64,000 nt of DNA, from positions 124,001 through 188,000 of the forward strand of contig CAVTPG010000010.1 in assembly GCA_963736595.1 (NCBI GenBank). The letters run 5' to 3'. The notes under the pieces were generated by a model. It saw nothing but the letters and a program-made list of their open reading frames with translations, ran no database searches and was not told the origin of the DNA. Below, one piece after another: positions 52,837 through 62,916 of the stretch (position 1 is the stretch's first letter; each line of letters begins with the position of its first letter). The translations under genes were made by a program, and so were the position numbers. Source of the stretch: Parapontixanthobacter sp963736595. GTDB lineage: Bacteria; Pseudomonadota; Alphaproteobacteria; Sphingomonadales; Sphingomonadaceae.

Positions 52837-53708
52837 CTACTGGCTCGTATCGCTGCCCTCTTCCACTTCCGCAGCATCCTGCGCTGCCATTTCCATCTGC
52901 ATTTTTAGATCGGCTTCGCTCAAGGAAACCAGCGTCGCGAGGCGGCTACGCTGGGCTGCCGATAGCTCGTTATAACCACGTTCAGCGGGCAGTTCCGCCA
53001 TGGCGGCCTCCATGCTCTCAGCCATATCACCCACGCTGCCCATGACCGCAGGCATGGTTTGCATCATCGCAGACATGATCTGCGGATCGGCAAAGATGGC
53101 CATGCTCTCAGTGGCATATTTTGCACCCGTGCCGGTCGCGAAGAACGCCTGAACATCGGCCAGTTCCGCTTCATCGAAGCGCACGGCATAGGCTTTCGAC
53201 AATCCTTCACGCATGGGCGGCTCCATCTGCGTGAACATTCCCTGCATCCATTCCATCATTACCGTCTGGATAACGTCGCCACGCTGTTCGGCGGCGGGGT
53301 CAAGCAAGGCAACAATTTCGCTGGCTTCCTCATCACTCAGTTCGGGCATGGCATCATCGTCCAGCCCGACTTTTCGCGCTATCAGCCCATCTGCGCCCAA
53401 CGGCCCGGTCAGCATTCCGAACAGCGGACCCATGACGCCATCCATCATCTCGCCCATCATTTCGCCGTAAAAGCCTTCGGGCATCACCTGATTGACGACT
53501 TGCGATGCGATCGGCAGCCGCGCCTCCTGTTCCGGCGTCAGTGGATCAGCCTGAAACATCTGCCCAAGCATTTGCATCATCTGCGCTTCTTGCTCGTCCG
53601 ACATGGCGGCATCTGCCTGCGCCGAATCGGCCTGCGCCAGCGCTGGTGATGCGATTGGCGCAGTGCGAGAAGGCTGGCGCCGGTCAATATGGCGAGAAGT
53701 TTTTTCAT
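52837..53708 (-). pseudogene. DUF2059-type secreted protein, one-base frameshift in the signal peptide
   Basis: Starting at ATG 53708 the signal peptide reads MKKLLAILTGASLLAL and then leaves the frame of the mature part (APIASPALAQADSAQAD, open to the stop at 52837). The span of 872 bases is 3n+2; adding one G within CTGCGCC near 53661-53663 restores a standard signal peptide and a 290-residue protein. The mature part holds a DUF2059-like segment (RFDEAELADVQAFFATGTG) and is rich in Met and Glu. No downstream in-frame start would give a signal peptide. Probably a sequence error, otherwise a lost gene. Confidence 0.75.
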
Positions 53709-53791
53709 GTTGACGATCCTTGTAAGTTCTTATGTGTGCTGGCTTAATAGTGAGACCAAGCTGCGGCAAGCCAGCCCGCGTATTCGCTGCC

Positions 53792-55195
53792 TCAATGTCC
53801 CGCTTGTTCGCCGCGCTCCAGACCCGATTGCGCCAGCTGATGATCAATCTGCGCCATCAGGCGGTCCAGCCCTTCTTGGCTATCGCTTTCCGCCCGCGCG
53901 ACCAGCACATCCTGCGTATTGGAAGCACGCAAAAGCCACCAGCCATCGGCATTGGTCACGCGCACGCCATCGGTGTCATTTACGTCGTCCGGACTGTCGG
54001 CAAGCCGCGCTTTGACCTCATCGATGGCAGCGAATTTGCGGCTTTCATCGACTTGAAAGCGCATTTCGGGCGTGTTCAGCATTTGTGGCATCGCGCTGCG
54101 TAATTCAGTGACGGATTTGCCTAACCGCGCGCTGGCTGCCAGCAATCGAAGGCCTGCATACAGCGCATCGTCATAGCCGTAATAGGTGTCGGCGAAGAAC
54201 ACGTGGCCGCTCATTTCACCTGCCAATGGCGAGCCGGTTTCCTTCATCTTCGACTTGATCAGCGAATGCCCGGTGTTCCACATTAACGGCTTGCCGCCAT
54301 GCGCCGCGACTTGATCGAACAGTGCGCGCGAGGCCTTTACGTCAGCGATGATCGTTGCGCCCTTTTCCCGCGATAGAAGGTCTTCGGCGTAGATCATCAG
54401 CAGCTGATCGCCCCAGATGACCCGGCCTTGCCCGTCGATCGCGCCAATCCGGTCGCCATCCCCGTCAAATGCTACCCCGAAATCCAGACCCTTCTCCGCC
54501 ACCAGCGCCTTCAAATCTTCAAGGTTTTCCTCGACCGTCGGATCAGGGTGGTGGTTGGGGAAATTGCCATCAACCTCTGTATAAAGCAGGTGGTGCTCGC
54601 CTGGTAATTGCGCGGTCAGCTTTTCCAGCACTTCGCCAGCGGACCCGTTGCCTGCGTCCCAGCCGACTTTCAACGTCGACAAATGGCCTGTATCGATCCC
54701 GTCCAGCGCGGTCAGCATCTTGGCGAGATAGGCGTCCACAACATCGCGGTTCGTTACTGCTCCCACGCCGTCGCTCCATTCACCAGCGGCCGAGCGACGG
54801 CCCAGTTCGGTGATGTCCTTCCCGAAAAACGGGCGTCCCTGAAACACCATTTTGAAGCCATTGTAATTGGCTGGATTGTGGCTGCCGGTAATCATGATGC
54901 CGCCATGCACATCATCAGCGGACGCTTCGGCGTAATACAGCATCGGGGTTGGACCCATGCCGACGCGCACAACATCGCAGCCGCTCGCGGTCAAGCCTTC
55001 GACCAGCGCATGATCGAGGATGGGTGAGGACACGCGCCCGTCATATCCCACCGCGACGGTATCGCCGCCCGCCTCGCGCAGCATCGATCCGAATGTCCGC
55101 CCGATCGCGCGCGCATCTTCTGCTCCCAAAGTCTCGCCGATGATGCCGCGAATGTCGTATTCGCGCAGGACGGTGGAGTGGAATTCGTGGCTCAT
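53792..55195 (-). CDS. Phosphomannomutase/phosphoglucomutase
   Basis: A 467-residue alpha-D-phosphohexomutase of the AlgC/ManB type that interconverts the 1- and 6-phosphates of mannose or glucose for nucleotide-sugar and exopolysaccharide synthesis. The phosphoserine loop is GIMITGSHNPANYNG, the metal loop FGVAFDGDGDRIGAI, the sugar-binding loop GEMSGHVFF, and the phosphate-binding loop RASNTQDVLVARAES at the end. Both substrates are likely used, as in sphingomonad PgmG. No other sugar genes are near. Confidence 0.92.
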   Translation of the reverse strand: MSHEFHSTVLREYDIRGIIGETLGAEDARAIGRTFGSMLREAGGDTVAVGYDGRVSSPILDHALVEGLTASGCDVVRVGMGPTPMLYYAEASADDVHGGIMITGSHNPANYNGFKMVFQGRPFFGKDITELGRRSAAGEWSDGVGAVTNRDVVDAYLAKMLTALDGIDTGHLSTLKVGWDAGNGSAGEVLEKLTAQLPGEHHLLYTEVDGNFPNHHPDPTVEENLEDLKALVAEKGLDFGVAFDGDGDRIGAIDGQGRVIWGDQLLMIYAEDLLSREKGATIIADVKASRALFDQVAAHGGKPLMWNTGHSLIKSKMKETGSPLAGEMSGHVFFADTYYGYDDALYAGLRLLAASARLGKSVTELRSAMPQMLNTPEMRFQVDESRKFAAIDEVKARLADSPDDVNDTDGVRVTNADGWWLLRASNTQDVLVARAESDSQEGLDRLMAQIDHQLAQSGLERGEQAGH

Positions 55196-55277
55196 TGCAG
55201 TTTCCCGGATTGAAATTCAGTTTGTACTTTAAAGACGTTGTGGCGGCGCAATAGTGCCAAAATATTGCCAATCTATG

Positions 55278-55592
55278 TCAGGCGTCCGGCTTGTCCTCTT
55301 TGATGGCCGGTCGTCCGATCAGCAGGTCGCGGGCCGCATTGGCGCGCGCTGCCGCAATCGGATCGCCGCCCTTGTCCGGGTGAACCCGGCTGACCAGTGC
55401 GCGGTGCGCTTTTGCTATCTCCGCATGGCTGGCGTCGGCTCCCACGCCCAAAATACGGCGCGCTTGCTTTACAGTTTCGACCCGCGCGCTGGGCGGTTTG
55501 CGCTTCGTACTGGCCATATCCCACGGCCAGGTGCCAAACGCCAATCGCCACAGGATGATCGCCGCGCCGAGGAAGAGTGCGATTTTCAGCAT
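55278..55592 (-). CDS. Membrane-anchored J-domain protein
   Basis: A 104-residue protein with one N-terminal helix (about 3-20) and a C-terminal J domain whose catalytic tripeptide His71-Pro72-Asp73 lies in RVHPDKGGD. Helices II and III are present, but helix IV is short, as in Pam18/TIM14-type proteins. It should recruit DnaK to the inner membrane. The ATG at 55592 lies 4 bases from the mipZ stop, so the two genes are co-transcribed. The partner protein is unknown. Confidence 0.85.
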   Translation of the reverse strand: MLKIALFLGAAIILWRLAFGTWPWDMASTKRKPPSARVETVKQARRILGVGADASHAEIAKAHRALVSRVHPDKGGDPIAAARANAARDLLIGRPAIKEDKPDA

Positions 55593-55596
55593 GCGC

Positions 55597-56439
55597 TTAC
55601 GCCGCTTCGCTATGCGGAGTGCCGACTGGCCGCAAATCGCTGTTGGCCGGAGCCGCACCATCGACCCCCGGCAAGTTCAGGCTGGCCACCAACCCGCGCA
55701 ATTCCTGCCGCGCGACCAGATGGCTGGTGCCAAGCTCGCCCAATTGCCCCTTGTCGAGCAGCGTCAGACCAGAGGGAAACAATTCGCGATAAATGACGCG
55801 TTCCGACAAGCCCTTGGCCACACGAAAGCCAACCCGCTTCGACAATTCGGTCAAAGCCTTCTCGATACGCACCATATTGCGCGCTTCGGTATGGCCGGTG
55901 CGATTGCGCACGACGACCCAGTCCATCTCGCGCCGCTGTTCCTTTACGGTCGCGCGACTGCGCTTCATCCGCGCTTCCCAGATCAGCTCGGCATAAAAGC
56001 TCAGTTTCTTAACCTTGAAACTCTCTCCCTCGACTTGCCCGATCAGGTCGAAATCCACAAAGCTGTCATTCATCGGCGTGACCAGCGTATCGGCCTCGGC
56101 GGCGACATGGCGCGCCAGTGGATCGTCGCGGCCCGGCGTGTCGAACAGGACAAAATCCGCGCCCTCGCTCAAAGCTGCCACTTGTGTTTCCAGCTCTTCC
56201 GGCGATCCGCCGTCGATGACTTCGCAGCGAGCTGTGGGAAGCGTGATGCCGCGCTTGTCCATCGTATCGCTGCGGTTCTCGAAATAGCGGTGCATGGTGC
56301 GTTGCCGCGCATCCAGATCGAATGCTGCAACAGTAAACCCGCGCGTTGCCAAAGCCACCGCAACGTGGACCGCTGTCGTCGATTTGCCCGTGCCCCCTTT
56401 TTCATTGGCAAAAGTGATGCGATAGGGGCGCGAATTGGA
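55597..56439 (-). CDS. mipZ: MipZ-type division plane positioning ATPase
   Basis: A 280-residue ParA/MinD-family ATPase. The deviant Walker A is NEKGGTGKST (Lys at position 15), with Walker B-like DFVLFDTPGRDDPLARH, and residues DSFVDFDLIGQVEG and QRREMDWVVVRNR typical of MipZ rather than of ParA or Soj. MipZ blocks FtsZ near the poles in alphaproteobacteria. The TTG start at 56439 is chosen because AGGAA lies 8 bases upstream; a GTG at 56502 would add 21 residues. Divergent from panC. Confidence 0.88.
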   Translation of the reverse strand, partial: SNSRPYRITFANEKGGTGKSTTAVHVAVALATRGFTVAAFDLDARQRTMHRYFENRSDTMDKRGITLPTARCEVIDGGSPEELETQVAALSEGADFVLFDTPGRDDPLARHVAAEADTLVTPMNDSFVDFDLIGQVEGESFKVKKLSFYAELIWEARMKRSRATVKEQRREMDWVVVRNRTGHTEARNMVRIEKALTELSKRVGFRVAKGLSERVIYRELFPSGLTLLDKGQLGELGTSHLVARQELRGLVASLNLPGVDGAAPANSDLRPVGTPHSEAA

Positions 56440-56527
56440 CAATGTGGCAGTTCCTGAAATAAGCAGCGCGTCGATCGGCTGCAGGGAAGTTCGATCTGCC
56501 ACCGTCTTTACCCAAGGGGAGAAGCCC

Positions 56528-57394
56528 GTGCAAACCGTCAGTCAGCTTGTCATGTTGAGAAAGGCCGTGGCCGCCTTGCGGGAAAGCGGTGGCCGCATTG
56601 CGCTGGTCCCGACGATGGGCGCGTTGCATGAGGGGCATTTGACGCTGATGCGCGAGGCGAGCCAGGCCGCCGATCACGTTATTGCTTCGATTTTCGTCAA
56701 TCCCACACAATTTGGCGAAGGCGAAGATCTGGACGCTTATCCTCGGCAGATGGCGCAGGATTCCGAGCTATTGGCGAATGAAGGCGTGGCCTTGCTGTGG
56801 GCGCCGCCGGTCGAAGAGGTCTATCCGACAGGCTTTGCGACCAGCATTTCGGTCGGACAGTTTAGCGAAAGTCTATGCGGCGCAAATCGTCCCGGCCATT
56901 TCGACGGGGTTGCAACGGTGGTGTGCAAATTGTTCAATCAGGTCCGCCCCGACATGGCGTTTTTTGGCGAGAAAGACTGGCAACAACTGGCGGTTATCCG
57001 GCGAATGGCGCGCGATCTCGATCTTATATTGCCACAGGCAGACGCCATCCACGGCGTCGAGACGATACGAGAGGCGGATGGCCTCGCCATGAGTTCGCGC
57101 AATGCGTATTTGTCGGAGTGCGACCGTGCCAATGCCGCGTCACTGCCCGCCGCCATGCGCGCCACAATCGACGAGATCGCACAAGGTGCTGCGGTCCAAA
57201 CGGCCTTGCAAGGCTTACGCAATGAGCTGCTGGAGAGCGGGTTTGCTAGCGTGGATTATGCCGATTGGCGCGACGCGGATTCGCTGGTCGCGCTTTCGGA
57301 GCAAGACGAAAATGCCCGCTTGTTCGTCGCCGCACGCATTGGCGGCACACGCCTGATCGACAATATGCCTGCACATGGCGCAAATCGAAGCTGA
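56528..57394 (+). CDS. panC: Pantothenate synthetase
   Basis: A 288-residue enzyme that joins pantoate and beta-alanine. ATP-site motifs PTMGALHEGH and SIFVNPTQFGEGEDLDAYPR, then FGEKDWQQL and READGLAMSSRNAYLS are typical. The GTG start at 56528 is chosen because AAGGGGAG lies about 8 bases upstream and the product then starts with the family-type QTVSQLVMLRKAV. Divergent from mipZ, with an 88-base gap that holds both promoters. Confidence 0.93.
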   Translation: MQTVSQLVMLRKAVAALRESGGRIALVPTMGALHEGHLTLMREASQAADHVIASIFVNPTQFGEGEDLDAYPRQMAQDSELLANEGVALLWAPPVEEVYPTGFATSISVGQFSESLCGANRPGHFDGVATVVCKLFNQVRPDMAFFGEKDWQQLAVIRRMARDLDLILPQADAIHGVETIREADGLAMSSRNAYLSECDRANAASLPAAMRATIDEIAQGAAVQTALQGLRNELLESGFASVDYADWRDADSLVALSEQDENARLFVAARIGGTRLIDNMPAHGANRS

Positions 57395-57454
57395 CGCCTT
57401 GCCCGACTGTTGCTAACGCTCCATTGCCCGCACTCAATCACACGAAAGTCATCC

Positions 57455-58565
<1,111 letters not shown>

Positions 58566-58566
<1 letters not shown>

Positions 58567-59402
58567 TGGAGCTCGTTACCAGCAGCCGCGCACATGGCGG
58601 CACACAGGGCGTCTATACGCATCACTCCCAAGCGACGGGCACGGAGATGACTTTTTCCGCCTATGTGCCGCCACATGAGGACGGCGTGAAACTGCCGGTG
58701 TTGTGGTATCTTTCCGGCCTTACCTGCACGCATGAGAACGTCACCGAAAAGGGCGAATATCGCGCAGCCTGTGCCGAACATGGGATTATCTTTGTTGCGC
58801 CCGATACCTCACCACGCGGAGAGGATGTGCCGGATGCCAAGGATGAATATGACTTTGGCAAAGGTGCAGGGTTCTACCTCGATGCGACGCAGCAACCCTG
58901 GGCCAAGCACTACCAAATGCGCCGCTATGTCGAACAGGAATTGCCTGCTTTGATCGCCTCGTCCTTCCCGGCGGATATGTCACGCCAATCCATTACCGGG
59001 CATTCGATGGGCGGGCATGGTGCGCTGACAATTGGGCTGCGTAATGCAGACCGTTTCCGCTCTGTCAGCGCGTTTGCCCCGATCGTTGCCCCGATGCAGT
59101 CACCTTGGGGTGAGAAAGCGTTTTCACGGTATCTGGGAGATGATCGCCAGACTTGGGCGCAATATGATGCCGTGTCACTGATCGAGAGCGGTGCACGGGT
59201 GCCCGCGTTGCTGGTCGATCAGGGGACCGCTGACGATTTTCTGGCCGAGCAGCTAAAAACGGGTTTGCTGGCACTGGCCTGCCGGAAAGCGGGGCTGGAT
59301 GCGGCGATCCGGATGCAGGACGGCTATGATCATTCCTATCACTTTATCTCGACATTCATGGCCGAACATATCGCGTGGCACGCCAAATATCTGAAAGCGT
59401 AA
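58566..59402 (+). CDS. fghA: S-formylglutathione hydrolase
   Basis: A 278-residue esterase that releases formate from S-formylglutathione, completing glutathione-dependent formaldehyde removal. The oxyanion motif is LSGLTCTHENV, the nucleophile serine is in GHSMGGHGAL, and the Asp and His are in DQGTADDF and DHSYHF. The ATG overlaps the dehydrogenase stop by one base (TGATG), confirming the operon. Intact although its partner gene is frameshifted, which supports error rather than decay upstream. Confidence 0.95.
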
Positions 59403-59454
59403 GGTTAGCCAAAATCCGCGACTTTCATTGCCGCAGCGGAAACTCTTAGGGACG

Positions 59455-59490
59455 CAAAAAAGGCCAGCCGGGTGCTCTCCCAGCTGGCCA
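59455..59490 (-). terminator. Bidirectional terminator between fghA and the PEP-CTERM gene
   Basis: Stem GGCCAGC/GCTGGCC with a 14-base loop. On the minus strand it runs into six Ts; on the plus strand it is followed by ATTATTTT, so it may also serve fghA. Confidence 0.88.
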
Positions 59491-59519
59491 TTATTTTGCT
59501 CAAAAAGGTATTCGATCAA

Positions 59520-60182
59520 TTAGTAGGCGTAACGCACGCGTACTTCCTGGCTGGATTGGCTGCCACGGCGCATCATGCCGCCGATAAAGCCAAAGCCAAG
59601 CAACAGCATCAGCCAGGTCGCTGGCTCAGGCACAGCCGCTTGAACGGCGATGTTGTCGATTTCGAATGCCTCGCTGGTCGATGTCAGACGCAGCCCTGCA
59701 ACGTTGAAGCGGTCGGCTCCGGAGATACCGAAATATACGACCGGATTGCTGCCTGGAAGAACCTGATTACCGAAATTCGCGGCAATGATGTCGCTGCCAG
59801 TAAAGCTTGCAAGCACAGTGCCCATCGAATCGATGAAAGACAGCGTGTTGTAAGTGTCAACCGAACCCCAAAGCAGGGATAGTTGGCTGATCGGCGTAAC
59901 GATGCCGGACAGATCGACTTCACCGGGCGAATTGGTGCTTGGACCTACAGAATAGTAGTTCCCCGTGCTGCCAAGTGGCTGCGCGCCATTACCGCTCGAA
60001 CCAGTCTTGATAATGCCATCGGTCACCGGTGGCGTTTCCAAGTCAAAGTCGAATGTTGGCGCTGGTCCTGTGTATGGAGCCCCGCCAGGTTGTACATCGC
60101 TAATAACGATAGCAGCGCTTGCGCCACTACTCATCGCTGCCATAGCAACAGCTGCTACGGTACAAGATAACAATTTCTTCAT
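59520..60182 (-). CDS. PEP-CTERM sorting domain protein
   Basis: A 220-residue exported protein. Signal peptide 1-24 (cleaved after ASA), then a beta-rich mature domain with FDFDLETPPVTDGIIKTG and FGISGADRFNVAGLRL. The C-terminal sorting signal is VPEPATWLMLLLGFG followed by GGMMRR, the sphingomonad variant, with a 14-residue tail. An exosortase should cleave near PEP and attach the product to an exopolysaccharide; no exosortase gene is in the window. The upstream region has paired palindromes (60343-60373). Confidence 0.92.
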   Translation of the reverse strand: MKKLLSCTVAAVAMAAMSSGASAAIVISDVQPGGAPYTGPAPTFDFDLETPPVTDGIIKTGSSGNGAQPLGSTGNYYSVGPSTNSPGEVDLSGIVTPISQLSLLWGSVDTYNTLSFIDSMGTVLASFTGSDIIAANFGNQVLPGSNPVVYFGISGADRFNVAGLRLTSTSEAFEIDNIAVQAAVPEPATWLMLLLGFGFIGGMMRRGSQSSQEVRVRYAY

Positions 60183-60458
60183 AAATTACTCCCGTTCATA
60201 GACAAAGCCATCCATAATTTATGGAAAAGCTTTGCAAATTTAAGAGCGACCCCCGAACACAACTAACCGATATTTCTGGCAACCATCGTCATTTCGTGGA
60301 CGTGAAGCGAATCGGTAGCTTGTTACTAACCACTAATTGCAACGTTAACGCTTGGTTTACCACCCCGTTAACGCCGATTCGGCGCCTTAAGTGAAGTGCC
60401 GTGCCATAACAGGACAAATTTATGGTGTTTTGGCCCAGATTAGGGCCAAGATTAGGGC
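60183..60458 (-). promoter_or_regulatory. Upstream region of the PEP-CTERM gene with paired palindromes
   Basis: The 276-base gap holds two identical 8-base palindromes, CGTTAACG at 60343-60350 and 60366-60373, 23 bases apart. The first overlaps a CtrA-like TTAA-N7-TTTAC (60345-60360). A short CCATA/TATGG hairpin lies in the leader. A candidate operator region; the promoter itself is not clear. Confidence 0.4.
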
Positions 60459-60459
60459 C
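60432..60459 (-). repeat. Short tandem repeat at the 3' end of the TraR/DksA gene
   Basis: Two copies of an 11-base unit AGATTAGGGCC separated by one base, preceded by GGCCC, directly after the stop codon. It can form a GGCCC/GGGCC stem but lacks a T-tract, so it is not a clear terminator. Confidence 0.55.
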
Positions 60460-60794
60460 TAGCTTTGCCCGCTCGCGCAGCCGATGCAGGTCGCCATACT
60501 GGGATCATGCGCCAGACGCTTTTCCGCGATTTTTTCGCCGCAAGTCAGGCAATAGCCCCACTCGCCTTCATCCAGCCGAACCAGCGCCGCTTCGATTCTT
60601 GCAAGCTCGGATGTCCGTCGGCGATCCGTGGCCAGCGCCATCGCCTGCCCCTGCATCGCATCCATCCGCGACAAGCGGCCAACGCTATCCTGTTGCAATG
60701 TGACCGGCTCGCGCCCTTCCGCACTGATGCGGCCCTGCTCTGCCAGTTCATCGCGCCGAGCCATCAGATGTTTGCGCGCTTCATTTTCGGTCAT
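60459..60794 (-). CDS. TraR/DksA family zinc finger protein
   Basis: A 111-residue small DksA-like protein. A helical N-terminal two thirds leads to the zinc finger with Cys82, Cys85, Cys103 and Cys106 (YCLTCGEKI and ATCIGC). It probably binds in the RNA polymerase secondary channel, though the coiled-coil tip of true DksA is short here. It lies 10 bases after ung in the same direction, so both are transcribed together. The ATG at 60794 is preferred to an earlier frame opening inside ung. Confidence 0.85.
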   Translation of the reverse strand: MTENEARKHLMARRDELAEQGRISAEGREPVTLQQDSVGRLSRMDAMQGQAMALATDRRRTSELARIEAALVRLDEGEWGYCLTCGEKIAEKRLAHDPSMATCIGCASGQS

Positions 60795-60804
60795 GACTGG
60801 CAGA

Positions 60805-61485
60805 CTACCAGTCAATCGGTGTCAGTCCATGCGTTTTGAGAAAAGCGTTTGTCTGACTGAATGGTTTGGACCCGAAGAAGCCGCGATGCGCCGACAAGGG
60901 GCTGGGGTGGACGCTGGACAACACCAGATGATGTTCGGCTTTACCAAGGCTATCGATCCGCTTGGCCTTACCCTGCGCATGGCTGCCCCACAGGACAAAG
61001 ACGCAGGGCGTATCGCGCTCTGCCACAGCCGCGACGCAAGCATCGGTCACCGCTTCCCAGCCCTTTTTCGCATGGCTGCCCGCTTGTCCGGCTTCGACCG
61101 TCAGCGTGTTGTTCAAAAGCAGCACGCCCTGCCGCGCCCACCGTTCCAGATTGCCGCTTTCGCTTGGACTAACGCCCGTATCGTCTTGCAGTTCGCGGTA
61201 GATATTGACGAGCGAAGGCGGCATCCGGACGCCGTCACGCACCGAAAACGCCAATCCGTGCGCCTGGCCGGGACCGTGATACGGATCTTGTCCCAAGATC
61301 ACGACTTTCACCGCGTCGAGCGGCGTCAGCGCCAGCGCATTCAGCCGCTCACCGCGCGGCGGATAGATCACCTTGCCCTGCTCTTCTTCCGCGCGCAGCC
61401 AGCCGCCCAGCGTACGCGCTTCCTTCGTCTGCAACACCGGGTCTAGCGCTGCACGCCAGCTTTCCGGGATCGTCTCGCTTGCCAT
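60805..61485 (-). CDS. ung: Uracil-DNA glycosylase
   Basis: A 226-residue family 1 UDG that removes uracil from DNA. The catalytic Asp67 is in VILGQDPYHGPGQAHGLAFSV, and the DNA-binding histidine is in SSVHPSPLSAHRGFFGS. Length and order are normal. Divergent from rnd, with a 79-base gap in which I see no SOS box. Confidence 0.95.
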   Translation of the reverse strand: MASETIPESWRAALDPVLQTKEARTLGGWLRAEEEQGKVIYPPRGERLNALALTPLDAVKVVILGQDPYHGPGQAHGLAFSVRDGVRMPPSLVNIYRELQDDTGVSPSESGNLERWARQGVLLLNNTLTVEAGQAGSHAKKGWEAVTDACVAAVAERDTPCVFVLWGSHAQGKAKRIDSLGKAEHHLVLSSVHPSPLSAHRGFFGSKPFSQTNAFLKTHGLTPIDW

Positions 61486-61564
61486 GTCAGTGCTTTCAAT
61501 TACTTGGCGAAGGTGCGCCTGCGCCCCTTCCCCTTACACGCGAACGCGCCTAAAGCTCCCCTCC

Positions 61565-62185
61565 ATGACCGTACATTTCCACGAAGAAGATTTGCCCGCA
61601 GGCGTGCTTGCCGGTGACAGCGCGCTGGCCGTCGATACCGAAACGATGGGGCTGATTACGCCGCGCGACCGCTTATGCGTTGTGCAGATCAGCGATGGCG
61701 GAGAGGACGAACACCTCGTCCGGTTCAACCCCGATAGCGAATATGCCGCGCCCAATCTGACTGCGTTGCTGGCCGATGAGAAACGCTTGAAGCTGTACCA
61801 TTTTGCGCGCTTCGATCTGGCCGCGATCGAGTATTATCTGGGCGTAACCGCCGCGCCCGTATTTTGCACGAAAATCGCCAGCAAATTAACTCGCACTTAT
61901 ACCGACCGGCATGGCCTTAAAAATCTGGTCAATGAATTGCTCGGCGAAGAGATTTCCAAGCAGCAGCAATCTTCCGACTGGGGCGGACCTGAACTAAGCG
62001 AAGCGCAGCGCGATTACGCGGCCAGCGATGTGCGGTTCCTCCACCGCCTGCGCGACGAGCTGGAGCTCCGCCTGAAACGCGAAGGTCGGCGCGAAATGGC
62101 GCAAGCCTGTTTCGACTTCCTGCCCACCCGCGCGCGGCTCGACATGGCAGGCTGGTCCGAACACGATATCTTCAGCCATATGTAA
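61565..62185 (+). CDS. rnd: Short ribonuclease D (3'-5' exonuclease)
   Basis: A 206-residue DEDD-family exonuclease. The first metal motif AVDTETMG (Asp24, Glu26), the middle LYHFARFDLAAI and the ExoIII motif DYAASDVRFLHRL are intact. The HRDC domains of E. coli RNase D are missing, as is normal for the short alphaproteobacterial form. It trims tRNA and other RNA 3' ends. The ATG at 61565 is the family start; the longer frame to 61373 lies opposite ung. Confidence 0.9.
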   Translation: MTVHFHEEDLPAGVLAGDSALAVDTETMGLITPRDRLCVVQISDGGEDEHLVRFNPDSEYAAPNLTALLADEKRLKLYHFARFDLAAIEYYLGVTAAPVFCTKIASKLTRTYTDRHGLKNLVNELLGEEISKQQQSSDWGGPELSEAQRDYAASDVRFLHRLRDELELRLKREGRREMAQACFDFLPTRARLDMAGWSEHDIFSHM

Positions 62186-62208
62186 GGCGGAGTGCTTCAC
62201 ACGAGATC

Positions 62209-62877
62209 ATGGGCAGGAAAAAGCGGATAGAAACGAGCGAGGCCAAGGTGCTTCGCGACAAGCGGCAGCATTGGGCCACGCCCGGCGGCACGCATGACAA
62301 GCTCGTTCGCGTTCTGGCCGGTGTGCTGCCGATGGGTGTGGGAATTATCGCGGCCCTGATGATTATCACGCCGCTGTCCCCGCGCGGTGAAGTCAGCTTT
62401 TTGCTCGATCGGAACAAGGTCGCCATTATCGATGAGCGGCTACGCGTCGATAACGCGCTGTATCGCGGGCAGGATGACGATGGCCGCCCCTTCTCTCTGA
62501 CAGCGGGGGAAGCGGTGCAGAAATCCAGCGCCGAAGGCGTCGTGCGGATGCAGGATCTGGTGGCGCGCATTCTGCTGGATGATGGCCCGGCCAAGCTGGG
62601 CGCAGGGGCAGGAACATACAATATCGATCAGAAGCAGGTGGATGCGATCGGTCCCGTCATCCTGACCGGACCCGACAATTACCGGATGGTCGTGCGCGGC
62701 GTGACAATCGATCTGGCCGATAAGACCATGACGGGGACAAGCGGCGTTGAAGGCAGATTGCCGGGCATGACATTCTCCGCCAATCGCATGGTGGCCGATC
62801 TGGAAGGGCGCAACGTGGTGCTGACCGGAAATACGAAAGGCCGCATCGTACCCGGCGCTTTGCGGGTGCCACGATGA
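62209..62877 (+). CDS. lptC: LPS export protein LptC
   Basis: A 222-residue bitopic protein of the LPS transport bridge. A basic N-terminus and one helix (about 33-53, with VLPMGVGIIAALMIITPLSP) anchor the periplasmic beta-jellyroll, which ends with GMTFSANRMVADLEGRNVVLTG. The family is variable, and this is the alphaproteobacterial form. It sits 23 bases after rnd and 39 before lptA, so rnd-lptC-lptA form one unit. Confidence 0.85.
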   Translation: MGRKKRIETSEAKVLRDKRQHWATPGGTHDKLVRVLAGVLPMGVGIIAALMIITPLSPRGEVSFLLDRNKVAIIDERLRVDNALYRGQDDDGRPFSLTAGEAVQKSSAEGVVRMQDLVARILLDDGPAKLGAGAGTYNIDQKQVDAIGPVILTGPDNYRMVVRGVTIDLADKTMTGTSGVEGRLPGMTFSANRMVADLEGRNVVLTGNTKGRIVPGALRVPR

Positions 62878-62916
62878 CGTGTCCCCGATGACAAATTGCT
62901 TTATAGGAAGCCGAAT

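Noticed and set aside
60390..60410. Sigma-54-like TGGCACGGCACTTCA upstream of the PEP-CTERM gene
   Set aside because: The -12 element has TTCA instead of TTGC, so the key GC is missing.
61486..61564. SOS (LexA) box between ung and rnd, or upstream of the helicase at 52731-52790
   Set aside because: Single GAAC or GTTC elements occur, but not the pair spaced by 7 bases.
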